A stretch of 64,000 bases of DNA, from positions 20,315,032 to 20,379,031 of the forward strand of contig OU744448.1 in NCBI GenBank assembly GCA_916610825.1, given 5' to 3'. The notes beneath the pieces were generated by a model. It was not told the DNA's origin, ran no database searches, and was given only the letters and a program-made list of their open reading frames with translations. Origin of the DNA: Haliclystus octoradiatus (Eukaryota; Cnidaria; Staurozoa; Stauromedusae; Haliclystidae). The translations under genes were made by a program, and so were the position numbers. Below, piece after piece: positions 1 to 9,782 of this stretch (positions are counted from its first letter, which is position 1; each line of letters starts with the position of its first letter).

Positions 1-237
1 ATTCGGACGTATCTCAAACATTGATGGATCAGGTTGTTTTTCTACTGGTTCTGTTGTTCGAGATTGCTTTAAGAAATCCCTCATTAGTTTTGAATCAAAA
101 TCTCTTGGTGAAACGCCCAGCATCGTTTCATCAGCCGTTCCAAGTTTTATAAGTGTATCTGCTTCATCTTCATCCCAATCGAATGGATTTGACTTGCCTT
201 TTCTTTTTATACCTTCTTCATCTTCCGAAAAACTCAT
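1..237 (-). CDS. N-terminal exon of an unrecognised acidic protein (partial)
   Basis: Read on the minus strand, an ATG at 235-237 opens a frame of 79 codons that reaches the left edge of the window without a stop. The product starts MSFSEDEEGIKRKGKS and is rich in Asp and Glu (for example FDWDEDEAD), with a later segment SPRDFDSKLMRDFLKQ. It has no signal peptide or membrane segment, so a cytosolic or nuclear protein is likely (inference). I do not recognise the family. The acidic, low-hydrophobic composition and the open frame up to the edge make a real first coding exon likely, but the rest lies outside the window and no splice donor is visible. Confidence 0.5.
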   Translation of the reverse strand, partial: MSFSEDEEGIKRKGKSNPFDWDEDEADTLIKLGTADETMLGVSPRDFDSKLMRDFLKQSRTTEPVEKQPDPSMFEIRPN

Positions 238-885
238 CTTTACATTCAAAACTCTGGCTAAACATTTATAACTGGTGCTTCTTAACTTCTGTTTTTGTTG
301 TGTTGCAGCTTACTTATGTAAGTCTGGCCTGTCGCATCTGCTCCATCAGGAACATCGCATGGGCTTGGACGAGCTTGTTTGTTTATTATGCAGAAATCCA
401 GGCAAATAAAGCCTATAAGTTCAAATTTTCTTCTACAATCACAAAAACAGATACCATCGAAATCACTATTTCAATACAACCAAATCATGGCATTCGTACA
501 AAAAATTATCGCTTCAGCAGTTCATTTTAAACGTAATGTTTTAAAGTAGAAATTTCAAGGCCAATTTGTGCCAACGCGAACCATGGGACTAGAAGGGACT
601 GGGAAATAGGCCTACTTGACTGATCATTGGCAAGCTGAATGTTGTCATTTGAAATTTTGCGTTGTCTGTTCGTTGGTGGCTTTGGTATTTCGATAAGGAC
701 CGAGGGTTTGAAGGCCACAAACAGAGATTCAACTGTGAATATAGCCCAACAATTTTTCAAGGTGAGGGATAATGTAACGGTTGTTGCCTTCGTTTGCCAG
801 TTTTCTATTTTTCGATATAGTAAACTAAAGGCCAACATACAGTACATTAATTTTTAGTCATTCATGAATCATGATTAGGCCTATA
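238..885. other. no gene seen
   Basis: This stretch lies upstream of the left-edge gene and holds its presumed 5' region. The short open frames on both strands look like chance: they overlap each other and resemble no family I know. I see no repeat boundary here. Confidence 0.4.
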
Positions 886-3535
886 GTAGCCTACAGTCAT
901 TTTGAGCCAATATAAGCCTTAACCTCACACAAATTGCAACAGAAGCATTTTTCATCAATTCGAGGGTCAAATTTTTAAAGGGGCAAAATTGACCGGCGAC
1001 CGATGCGAGCTTAAGTTGAATTTATGCTTAGCGTAATTCAACCGTCTCGCTTTGAAACTATTGTTATACGCAGGCCTAATTTGTTGTAAATTCATGTCAA
1101 CAATGAACATTGTGTTATAAACAATAAACATGCACGTGATCCTAAGTGCCTAGCGCCTGCCGGTCATTTTTGCTCCTTTAACAACATATCCAAAATGTTC
1201 CGAAATCGGAGTAGGCAAAATGCCTCGATTTCGTAATTCGATTAATGGTATTCCCTGTAGAAACATGAAAGCGAGGCTGTCCAGTTTCAGTGAAATCATG
1301 TGATTTGATTTGAGGAAATACCATCAGATATAGTAGCCCTGCATCATTTAGCTCATATAATGTGCTTAAAATGTCTTTACTGTCACTATGTATCAAATTA
1401 CCAAAACGAGGCTATGTATGAAGATTGAACAAATCGACATAGAAAAACATATACACGGTAAGTAAAAAATGTTATTCATTATGTTTTAACATTCCACTAG
1501 CAGTATAGATCATGCAAGTACTTTATTTATCTTATTTAGAAAATACAACTAGGTAAGATATAGATTATGCACAATGAACAATTTCAGGCAAATGCCTAGG
1601 GATGTTCATGATCGCAGATATTTTTGACAGAAATTGACTATTACGATTTGATGATAAGCCTACAAAAAACAGCAGAAAAAGATATCTATTAGAAATGTTA
1701 AATTAAATTAAACTGAAGAACTAATACCTTGATTACTCCTCGACAGGAAATCAATGTAACTTCATATAGACTACAGTTACCCAGTCGTTCATGTTACTAA
1801 TTTAACCATGGAATAAAAATTGAACACAGTAACTTCGCCTAAAGGTTATGCCCAAAATGTTGAGTATATCCTATACACATATACAATCGAACCTGCTATA
1901 ACAGCCATCTCTATGACTCGACCACCTGTCTAAAGTGGTCATTCTTGCAATGTCTTGAAATAGTATTTTCTATTGAATCAAAGATTGATGAGCTTGGCTG
2001 CAGTTTTGGTGATTTACTGTATGAACGGTTCAAGAACGTTAGATGGCCCCAAGTTTTCATGGATTGTTCATGAACTGTCCGCGAATGTTCATAAATTTTT
2101 TATGAATAGTTCATGAACTGTCAATGAACTCCTGAACTGTTTTTCGCAGGGGATGTATCAAATCTGTTGTATAACAATCTTTCTCGGGAAAATAGTTCAT
2201 AAATATTAAATGGTCAAAGCTTCATGAACAATTTATGAGTTCATTAATTTATAACAATTTATTAATTTATAATTTGTCCAGTAGCTCATGAACAATTCAT
2301 GGACTATTCATAAGCAGTTCATAAACCTTCACGGAAAAGTGAAGGTTTTGAAAACTTGGGGTCAATTAACGTTCATGAACTCCTGAACTGTTTTTTGCAG
2401 GGATATTATGAAGAGCTGCCAAACATATCTTGTGAACCCTACAGTTTTACTCATTTGTATTCAAAGTTACAAATTATGTTGACGGTTATTAATTAATTAA
2501 TGGAATGATAATAGTTGGTGAATTTTGTAAATTTTAAAAGTGGCGCAAATTATTTTCTTCATACAAGTTTCCTTTGTCTGCTTAGACGAACCAAGAACTT
2601 GAAAAAGAGTAAATCACCAAAACTGCAGCCAAGCTCATCAATCTTTAATTCAATAGAAAATGCTATTTCAAGACATTGCAAGAATGACCACTTTAGACAG
2701 GTGGTCGAGTCATAGAGATGGCTGTTATAGCAGGTTCGATTGTATATGTGTATAGGATATACTCAACATTTTGGGCATAACCTTTAGATGAAGTTACTGT
2801 GTTCAATTTTCATTCCATGGTTAAATTAGTAACATGAATGACTGGGTAACTGTAGTCTATATGAAGTTACATTGATTTCCTGTCGAGGAGTAATTAAGGT
2901 ATTAGTTCTTCAGTTTAATTTAATTTAACATTTCTAATGGATATCTTTTTCTGCTGTTTTTTTGTAGGCTTATTATCAAATCGTAATAGTCAATTTCTGT
3001 CAAAAATATCTGCGATCATGAACATCCCTAGGCATTTGCCTGAAATTGTTCATTGTGTATAATCTATATCTTACCTAGTTGTATTTTCTAAATAAGATAA
3101 ATAAAGTATTTGCATGATCTATACTGCTAGTGGAATGTTAAAACACAATGAATAACATTTTTTACTTACCGTGTATATGTTTTTCTATGTCGATTTGTTC
3201 AATCTTCATACATAGCCTCGTTTTGGTAATTTGATACATAGTGACAGTAAAGACATTTTAAGCACATTATATGAGCTAAATGATGCAGGGCTACTATATC
3301 TGATGCTTCCTCAAATCAAATCACATGATTTCACTGAAACTAGACAGCCTCGCTTTCATGTTTCTACTGGGAATGCCATTAATCAAATTGCGAAATCGAG
3401 GCATTTTGCCTACTCCGATTTCTAAACGTTTTGGATATGTTGTTAAGCATAAAATTTGACCCTGGAATTGATGAAAAATGCTTCTGTTACCATTTGTGTG
3501 AGGTCATTTTTTATAATGACTGTACTACTACTATT
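886..3535. mobile_element. large foldback (inverted-repeat) element, about 2.6 kb
   Basis: The left arm (about 886-2018) reappears as its reverse complement in the right arm (about 2608-3535). Matching landmarks include CTGCAGCCAAGCTCATCAAT at the inner ends, the segment carrying AACATATCCAAAA, and the outer segment CCTCACACAAAT with AGAAGCATTTTTCATCAATT. The left arm carries about 190 extra bases near 978-1165. The arms differ by scattered substitutions and small indels. Both encode the same short frame outward (MIHSDSKDILSTLYELNDAG), which is simply the arm read twice. No transposase is visible. The structure fits a foldback-type DNA transposon or a palindromic duplication. I could not fix a target duplication. 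Confidence 0.8.
2046..2401. repeat. nested inverted and direct repeats in the foldback centre
   Basis: Within the spacer of the foldback element, CCCCAAGTTTTCA (2046) is mirrored by GAAAACTTGGGG near 2352-2363. A direct repeat, GAACTCCTGAACTGTTTTT followed by GCAGGG, sits at about 2125-2152 and 2375-2401. The palindromic word GTTCATGAAC and close variants recur many times. This looks like a smaller palindromic element inserted in, or forming the core of, the larger one. Confidence 0.6.
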
Positions 3536-3724
3536 GAATAGTCATGCAATGCAGGCTAGGCTAGGTTAGGCTCAGGAAGGGTTATTTGAAGTAATAATTT
3601 GATCAATATTGCTTTTGCTTTTTCTTTTTTTTTTATTCTAACACAAGATATATTTCAAATTTTTAAAACTTAAAAAGTAAAATATATCTGTATGTACATA
3701 TTTCAAACTAAAAATGAATAAATA

Positions 3725-4683
3725 TTAAATAAAAATTAAATAATAAACAAATAAAAATCCTAGTAATCCAAAGTTAAGCGTTTTGATTAAAATAAAAGAA
3801 TTCGTCAAGCGACCATTCTTCAAAGTTCCCATAATGCTAGTTGCATTCCCATGTTGTATGGCAATACTAATTCTTTGGATAAAAAATAATTGCGCTCTTT
3901 TCTCTCCAGTTGTCTTGATAAGCATGGATCTGAGTTCGCAGATGAAATGTTTCGCTTCATTACCGAAAGAACCTCAGTGACTCGGTTCCAATGGGTCGGA
4001 CATGGTATCTGTTTGACAGGCTTGTATATTTTTTGTTTTTTCGTTCCTCTGCTCTACTTGCGACTGAGTCTGCTTGTTGGTTGATAAAGTTTGATTTGAT
4101 ATTGATAGGGTGTCTACACACGTGAAGTCCCATACCAGACATTTTCCTTTCTTCCAAGGAATTTTGGTCAGACCATCTGGTTGTTTTCCATCTTCTCTTG
4201 ACAATCCTGCTGGCTCTTATGTGGATGGAATGTGAGCTGAAGACAATAATCGGTGGATAATCGGTTGACTTCGGAATGCCTTGACCATCGACCAGCTGAT
4301 CTTTTGCATGCTAGGCCATGATGTCCATATGTGAGCACTGGCATGCCACAACGACAAGTATGCTCTTTGCATATGTTCATGCCAAGTCGGATAGACAATG
4401 CTATTGTCAGCTGTTGGTTGTCTAGGAATAGACCAAGCGTCGGCGATAGTAGGGCATCAACCCAAGCATCACATTCTTTGCATTGGCAGGACAGCAAACT
4501 ACTTTGTCAGTTTTAGAGCAATCTGCAAGTACCGGTAGTTTTTCCACCTTTGAAACTGAAACTTTTTCATCCAATTCCATTCTGTGAACTTCCGTTCGTC
4601 ATGTTTTCCCATACTTTTATCGAGACTTCAAATCCTGGTACATTCTTGCTTTTCAAGGCAGTGTTGAGGAAAAAAGTCTATTG
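3725..4683 (-). pseudogene. decayed LINE, C-terminal part of the reverse transcriptase ORF
   Basis: Minus-strand frames give, in order and across frameshifts, a Cys/His-rich segment (CKEHTCRCGMPVLTYGHHGL then CKRSAGRWSRHSEVN), a segment with [10 protein letters not shown], then [15 protein letters not shown], and a tail with [12 protein letters not shown] and FLFQRIS-like residues. This order is the module I know from the C-terminus of non-LTR retrotransposon ORF2 proteins in marine invertebrates. At least two frameshifts and a stop show that it is dead. It continues at 7676-7850 beyond the inserted LTR element. Confidence 0.75.
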
Positions 4684-4862
4684 TGTTACGTACAGCTTAA
4701 CTGTATGTAACCTGAGTAAGTGTAACCTGATATGAGCGTGACTGCTATTATCGAATATGTATGTAACCTATGTTTTAGTTTATTCCCCTCGTGGCAACTG
4801 TACGAACATGTTGTATTGAAGTCTTAATTATATACTATCAATCTATCAGCTTGATTGTGACA
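4684..4862 (+). repeat. 5' LTR
   Basis: This 179-bp copy starts TG and ends CA. It is identical to the sequence at 7497-7675. Directly upstream is TATTG, the left copy of the target duplication. Confidence 0.95.
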
Positions 4863-4875
4863 TGGTGTCAGATGT
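4863..4875 (+). promoter_or_regulatory. primer-binding site of the LTR element
   Basis: The sequence TGGTGTCAGATG begins at the first base after the 5' LTR. A TGG start is expected for a site that pairs with a tRNA 3' CCA end. The tRNA species was not determined. Confidence 0.7.
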
Positions 4876-4957
4876 TAAATTTATTATATTACTACAAGTT
4901 ATTTTATATTTTCCATTATACTTTAATTACTAACTGTTAAAATCAGCGTTAGCCAAA

Positions 4958-7341
4958 ATGGCACAATATCAACAGCCAGCGAAATTTTCATTTAAACCGG
5001 CCGATTGGGAAGATTGGTTAGATGATTTTAACCGGTTCAGAAGAATTTCGTTTCTTGATAAACAAGTTGGTGAAAATCAACGAGATGCTTTAATTTACTG
5101 CATGGGTGGCAGAGAAGCTTCAAAGATTTTTAAAACGTTATCGTTGGATGCTAAAATAAAGCCAGATGACGCAGACGAATATTATAAAGAAATCAGTGAG
5201 AAATTTACAGGATATTTCATCCCTAAACGAAACATAATACATGAACGGGCGATTTTTAACGAAAGGAGACAAAACCAAGGGGAATCCGTTGAAGAATATA
5301 TTCGGTCATTACAAGAATTAGTTATTCATTGTTCGTATATCGACGCAGATGACCACGTGCGTGATCGTCTTGTTCTTGGTCTGAAAGACAAACAAGTCAA
5401 GCAAAAATTACAGCTTACCAGTGGATTAACTTTGGCCAAAGCTATTGATATCTCAAGACAAACAGAGATGATTAAAATGCAAATTAAACAACAATCGCGG
5501 ATGAATGAAGATGATGATAGCGTGTCGAGCGTGAATGAAGAGTTAAGTGTTCAAGAGTTGCGGTCAAACAAAGGTCGATATCAGAGGAATTGGTCGTCAA
5601 CAGCAACACGAACAACGCGTCAAAATCAAGATTGCAGCCAATGTGGATATCAACACGAGCAAGATCGATGTCCTGCAAAAGGAAAGAGTTGCAACAAATG
5701 TAAACGACCAGGACATTTTGCGAAAATGTGTCGTTCAAAGAATATCAGGGAAATAGTAGAAGTTGAGACAGACGAGGATAGCAATGATGAATTTTATTTG
5801 GATTCCATTACATACAGATACAACAAAGCCAATGCGGAACCATGGAATATAAACATGAAGATAAATATGAAAGATATAGAATTTAAATTGGATACTGGTG
5901 CAGACGTTACAGTTATTACAGAGAGCACTTGGAAAAGTTTATATCCGAAACCTGAACTTGCAGCCGTAAGTAAACACCTGTCATCGCCTGGCGGGGCAGT
6001 TCGTTGTGTTGGTAAGTTTACAACTAAGTTATGTCACGGTTCAACGTTTGAGAACTGTGAGATATATGTAATCCGTGGAACGAAAAACAATTTGTTAGGA
6101 CGAAATGAACTCATTACATTTAATCTAATTAAACGCATTGACAATATTGAAAATAATATATTTGCATCTTTTGGTAAAATGATTACAACACCAGTAAAAA
6201 TCACCCTTAAGGATGGTGCTACTCCTTCTTGCGTGACAGCTCCAAGTAGAGTACCGTTTCCTATTTTGCCTGAAGTTAAGAAAAAAGAACGTTGGAAAGA
6301 AAAACAACATAGAAATACAACACATAGTACAACAGGTGTTGCACCAGCTGTAGCGCTGATGGGACGAAATCTTCAGACGAAATTGCCAGTTCTACCATCA
6401 ACTCTCATACCAAAATCACCAGTGGATAGACAGATGAGGAAAAATGATATTCAACAAAAAGAAAGGTACAAGAAAAATTATGACTCTCGAAATGGAGCAC
6501 GAGATTTACCGGTATTAAAAGTAAATGATTACGTACGTACTCGTATTGGGAAGGATAACAAATGGAGTGAAAAAGGGAAAATTATTGCTGCTAATAAGTC
6601 AAGAAGATCATACTTAATTAAATTCAATGGAGCAATATACCGGAGGAATCGGCAACATCTAAAGTTAGTACCAAGTATTACTACTGATGAAGAAGATCAT
6701 GATCTAGAAGTAGCCGATGATACTAACGATAATGATGTATTGCAAAATAATGGGAGAAATGGTGATACAAATGGTGATACAGCNNNNNNNNNNNNNNNNN
6801 NNNNNNNNNNNNNNNNNNNNNNNNNNNNNNNNNNNNNNNNNNNNNNNNNNNNNNNNNNNNNNNNNNNNNNNNNNNNNNNNNNNNNNNNNNNNNNNNNNNN
6901 NNNNNNNNNNNNNNNNNNNNNNNNNNNNNNNNNNNNNNNNNNNNNNNNNNNNNNNNNNNNNNNNNNNNNNNNNNNNNNNNNNNNNNNNNNNNNNNNNNNN
7001 NNNNNNNNNNNNNNNNNNNNNNNNNNNNNNNNNNNNNNNNNNNNNNNNNNNNNNNNNNNNNNNNNNNNNNNNNNNNNNNNNNNNNNNNNNNNNNNNNNNN
7101 NNNNNNNNNNNNNNNNNNNNNNNNNNNNNNNNNNNNNNNNNNNNNNNNNNNNNNNNNNNNNNNNNNNNNNNNNNNNNNNNNNNNNNNNNNNNNNNNNNNN
7201 NNNNNNNNNNNNNNNNNNNNNNNNNNNNNNNNNNNNNNNNNNNNNNNNNNNNNNNNNNNNNNNNNNNNNNNNNNNNNNNNNNNAGCTACAAGAAAGAGCG
7301 GTAGAGTGGTTAGACCACCAAATAGATTTATTCCAGATTAA
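4958..7341 (+). CDS. Gag-protease polyprotein fused to the integrase C-terminal tail (deleted Pol)
   Basis: The frame starts at ATG 4958 with MAQYQQPAKFSFKP. Residues about 1-190 resemble a gypsy-type Gag capsid. A zinc knuckle (CNKCKRPGHFAKMC, CX2CX4HX4C) lies near residue 245, preceded by a second Cys/His cluster (CSQCGYQHEQDRC). An aspartic protease active site, FKLDTGADVTVI, is near residue 310. The frame then reaches the usual entry to reverse transcriptase (RVPFPILPEVKK) and passes directly, in frame, into an integrase C-terminal segment (NDYVRTRIG, then KWSEKGKI and RRNRQHLKLVPS). RT, RNase H and the integrase core, normally several hundred residues, are absent. A 500-base N gap follows. 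After it the frame giving GRVVRPPNRFIPD and a stop at 7339-7341 fits the usual Pol C-terminus, so the true gap is probably not exactly 500 bases. Confidence 0.88.
6784..7283. other. assembly gap (500 N)
   Basis: Exactly 500 undetermined bases lie inside the LTR element. The left edge is a short tandem repeat (GGTGATACAAATGGTGATAC), so a collapsed repeat array is a plausible cause. The round number suggests a placeholder length. Confidence 0.95.
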
Positions 7342-7483
7342 TTAGAAAATAAAATAACGTTAATTATTAACAATCAAACAATTGATCTCACAGTTTTATC
7401 ATAATCATAAATAATTACCAAGGACTTTAATAAGGAACTTTAATAATCAATTAATAGAATCTTACAGTTATTAATTATGTTTT

Positions 7484-7496
7484 AAGGGAAGGGAGA
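7484..7496 (+). promoter_or_regulatory. polypurine tract of the LTR element
   Basis: AAGGGAAGGGAGA lies directly before the 3' LTR, the expected place for the plus-strand priming site. Confidence 0.75.
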
Positions 7497-7675
7497 TGTT
7501 ACGTACAGCTTAACTGTATGTAACCTGAGTAAGTGTAACCTGATATGAGCGTGACTGCTATTATCGAATATGTATGTAACCTATGTTTTAGTTTATTCCC
7601 CTCGTGGCAACTGTACGAACATGTTGTATTGAAGTCTTAATTATATACTATCAATCTATCAGCTTGATTGTGACA
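7497..7675 (+). repeat. 3' LTR
   Basis: This copy is identical to the 5' LTR at 4684-4862. It is followed by TATTG, the right copy of the target duplication. Confidence 0.95.
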
Positions 7676-7850
7676 TATTGCAGATCTTATTCCTATTCCT
7701 CCATATGCTATCTGTAAAATTGACTATTTCCATTCATTTTCATCAAAATCTCTATTAAGTAACTCTTCTAGGGCATCTCTGCATCTTTGCTTAAATGAAA
7801 TTTTGACGATTGACATATCCTGATTCCTGACAGACGAAAATAAGGGGAAG
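7676..7850 (-). pseudogene. LINE ORF2 fragment, upstream half split by the LTR element
   Basis: The minus strand encodes QRCRDALEELLNRDFDENEW, a stop, then IAYGGIGIRSA. The last motif matches the conserved GGxGIRSA-type segment of non-LTR retrotransposon ORF2. The frame continues across the LTR insertion into the fragment at 3725-4683. Confidence 0.7.
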
Positions 7851-8080
7851 ATGCTACGGCGGTTTGCCTATCTCTGGGCATTGACAATCACAAGGCCTAT
7901 CTGCCTGTCTAGATATAGTATAGCTATCTGCCATAAAAACTGTTGAAATTGATTTGCAGTGTTGTGGCTGAGCTCAATAGAAAAGCATTTACAACCATTG
8001 CTCTTAGCGAAAAGAGCCGCTTGTCTAGAAATAAAAGATTGGTACAGGCATCTTCGGTGGGGCAATACCGTATCAATTGC
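7851..8080 (+). mobile_element. SINE copy, 5'-truncated
   Basis: This stretch matches the 3' two-thirds of the full SINE at 26474-26850, including TGTTGAAATTGAT, GCAGTGT followed by GGCTGAG, ATTGCTCT(T/C)AGCGAAAA and the end GGTACAGGCATCTTCGGT. About 20-30 extra bases lie near 7905-7930. The tRNA-like head is missing. Confidence 0.75.
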
Positions 8081-9049
8081 TTAATTGCATGTGTGACAGC
8101 ATTGCAGTCCTGTGTGAAATAATATCTCAACATCAAATTAGTAAGCATCGGGGTAGGCCTACTTCTTTCTAGGGTGTTTGCCAATAAATATGGGAGAATC
8201 AGCTATAGCCTACAATAAGCATATTAATATGCTAAATTAATATATATATAGTTCTTGATAGGAAAGCAAGGGCATGATGCTGCTGTAGCCGTGCCGTGGA
8301 CCTGCAAAATATCTGAAATTTCATATTTATACGAAAATATTAAATAAATTTGTGTAAAATTTTAAAAAGGTCTGTTAGAATACTATATACCGTTACTGCA
8401 TTAGTGCATGAGTACCAACAGGTCAATATGAAAATTGAGCTACTTACTCAATTGGTTTCTATAAAGCATTATTGACTGCTCCGTGTTAACTAACTGCTAT
8501 GGCAAAAATACGTGACAGGATTGGGATCAATATACCAACTTACCAACTTCACTGACTTGGCGGCTGGATGACTTATACAAGCATCAGCGGCTTCCACCAC
8601 TGGGGCACCCACAGACTTACAGGGGAGACTGTCAGAGTTTTCACTAACAAATTGTAACCCTTGGGTGAAGAGGATTATTCTACTTTGGTAGAAAACTGAT
8701 TTTAATGGAGTAACCTACCAACAGGATTTGTAATATTACTCAGCAGTTTCAATCAGTATATATAATGAAGGTTTTGATAGATTTAACTAAAGATACATTA
8801 TTTCGTGAGAGAGTTTCTTCGTATCAAATATCTTTGAGTACCATAATTAGGAGGAACGTGTACCATTTCACCATTAAACCATGAAAAATCATACACAAAC
8901 CTGTACCTGAATGATACGCGACCGATGTCTGCCATCGATCACAAAATATTTGACAGTTTTCCAAAAACATGTCGCGCTCAGCCTGTGCGCAGACGTTTTG
9001 TTGGGAGGCATAATGGGCGTTTTAGAAAGGGTTAATAATTTGCAACTTT
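8081..9049. other. no gene seen
   Basis: This is AT-rich sequence upstream of the UQCC3-like gene. I find no coding exon, tRNA or clear repeat boundary in it. Confidence 0.4.
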
Positions 9050-9175
9050 AAATGCAAATAAATTGATGTTCCGCCACCTCGATTTTTCTCGATTTTCAGT
9101 ATGTTGTTAAGCGTTAAATTCTGTTCTAGAATCTGTAAAAAAAGCTTGTGCTGCAATTTGTCCTGGGTTCCGTGT
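9050..9175 (+). repeat. possible diverged end of the foldback family
   Basis: TATGTTGTTAAGC followed by a TTAAATTCTGTT / GAATCTGTAAAAAAAGCTT stretch aligns loosely with the outer right arm of the foldback element (3436-3500). It is one partial, diverged match, so the call is tentative. Confidence 0.3.
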
Positions 9176-9199
9176 TTTCTCGATCTGGATTGATCTGGA

Positions 9200-9568
9200 C
9201 TAGTAGGAATCCTTGATTGGGCGTGTTTCTTCCACTTTGAAAAATAAATGCATCAAAGCTTTTCCTGCAATCAAAAAGTCCTGGACAGAAAATGCATTTC
9301 TTACAATTTTTCCCCAATCAGTTAATCTCCAACAGTTATTTTTGTAAACTGAAAGCATTGTATATTCTGCTCCCTGGCACAATTTATCTTTTAGATACAA
9401 TGAGCTGAGTAGAAAATTCTTATCTGAAAATGTAATTATAGTGTTTACTTTCATTCCATGTAAAATCAAACATGCAGGGCACTTTAAATAAAAGGAGCTA
9501 ACTATTTCTAATGTGTCTAAGGGCTTGCTAATCCCGGGTAGGCCTACTGATGGTAAATCGACTTTCAA
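9200..9568 (-). other. 122-codon open frame of unknown nature
   Basis: A minus-strand frame encodes a protein with LTDWGKIVRNAFSVQDFLIA and CPACLILHGMK. I do not recognise it. It lies just upstream of the UQCC3-like gene, next to a possible repeat end, so a transposon relic is as likely as a gene. Confidence 0.2.
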
Positions 9569-9782
9569 TTTACTAATCTAGCCAATGTCAGTTGTCAACA
9601 TTCCCAGCAATTACTTGACCGACTTATTTCATCTGTGATTGGAGTTGTGAAAATTAGGATCTGAGATAATCAAACATTATTGCAGCAATTGTTTAGAGTT
9701 GTAGGCTACTGTTGTTAGAATTTTCAATTATCCTGAGATACTATATCTGATATGCTGATATTTTTGTTTTAGATAATTTGCC

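Larger units (their letters stand above)
4684..7675 (+). mobile_element. LTR retrotransposon (Ty3/gypsy-like), internally deleted, with TSD
   Basis: Two 179-bp LTRs (4684-4862 and 7497-7675) begin TGTTACG and end TGTGACA, and read identical base for base. The flanks repeat TATTG (4679-4683 and 7676-7680), a 5-bp target site duplication typical of LTR elements. A primer-binding site follows the 5' LTR and a polypurine tract precedes the 3' LTR. The single long frame encodes Gag and protease, then jumps to the integrase C-terminus. Identical LTRs and an open frame point to a recent insertion. Without RT, RNase H and the integrase core it must have moved in trans (inference). It sits inside a dead LINE. 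Confidence 0.93.
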
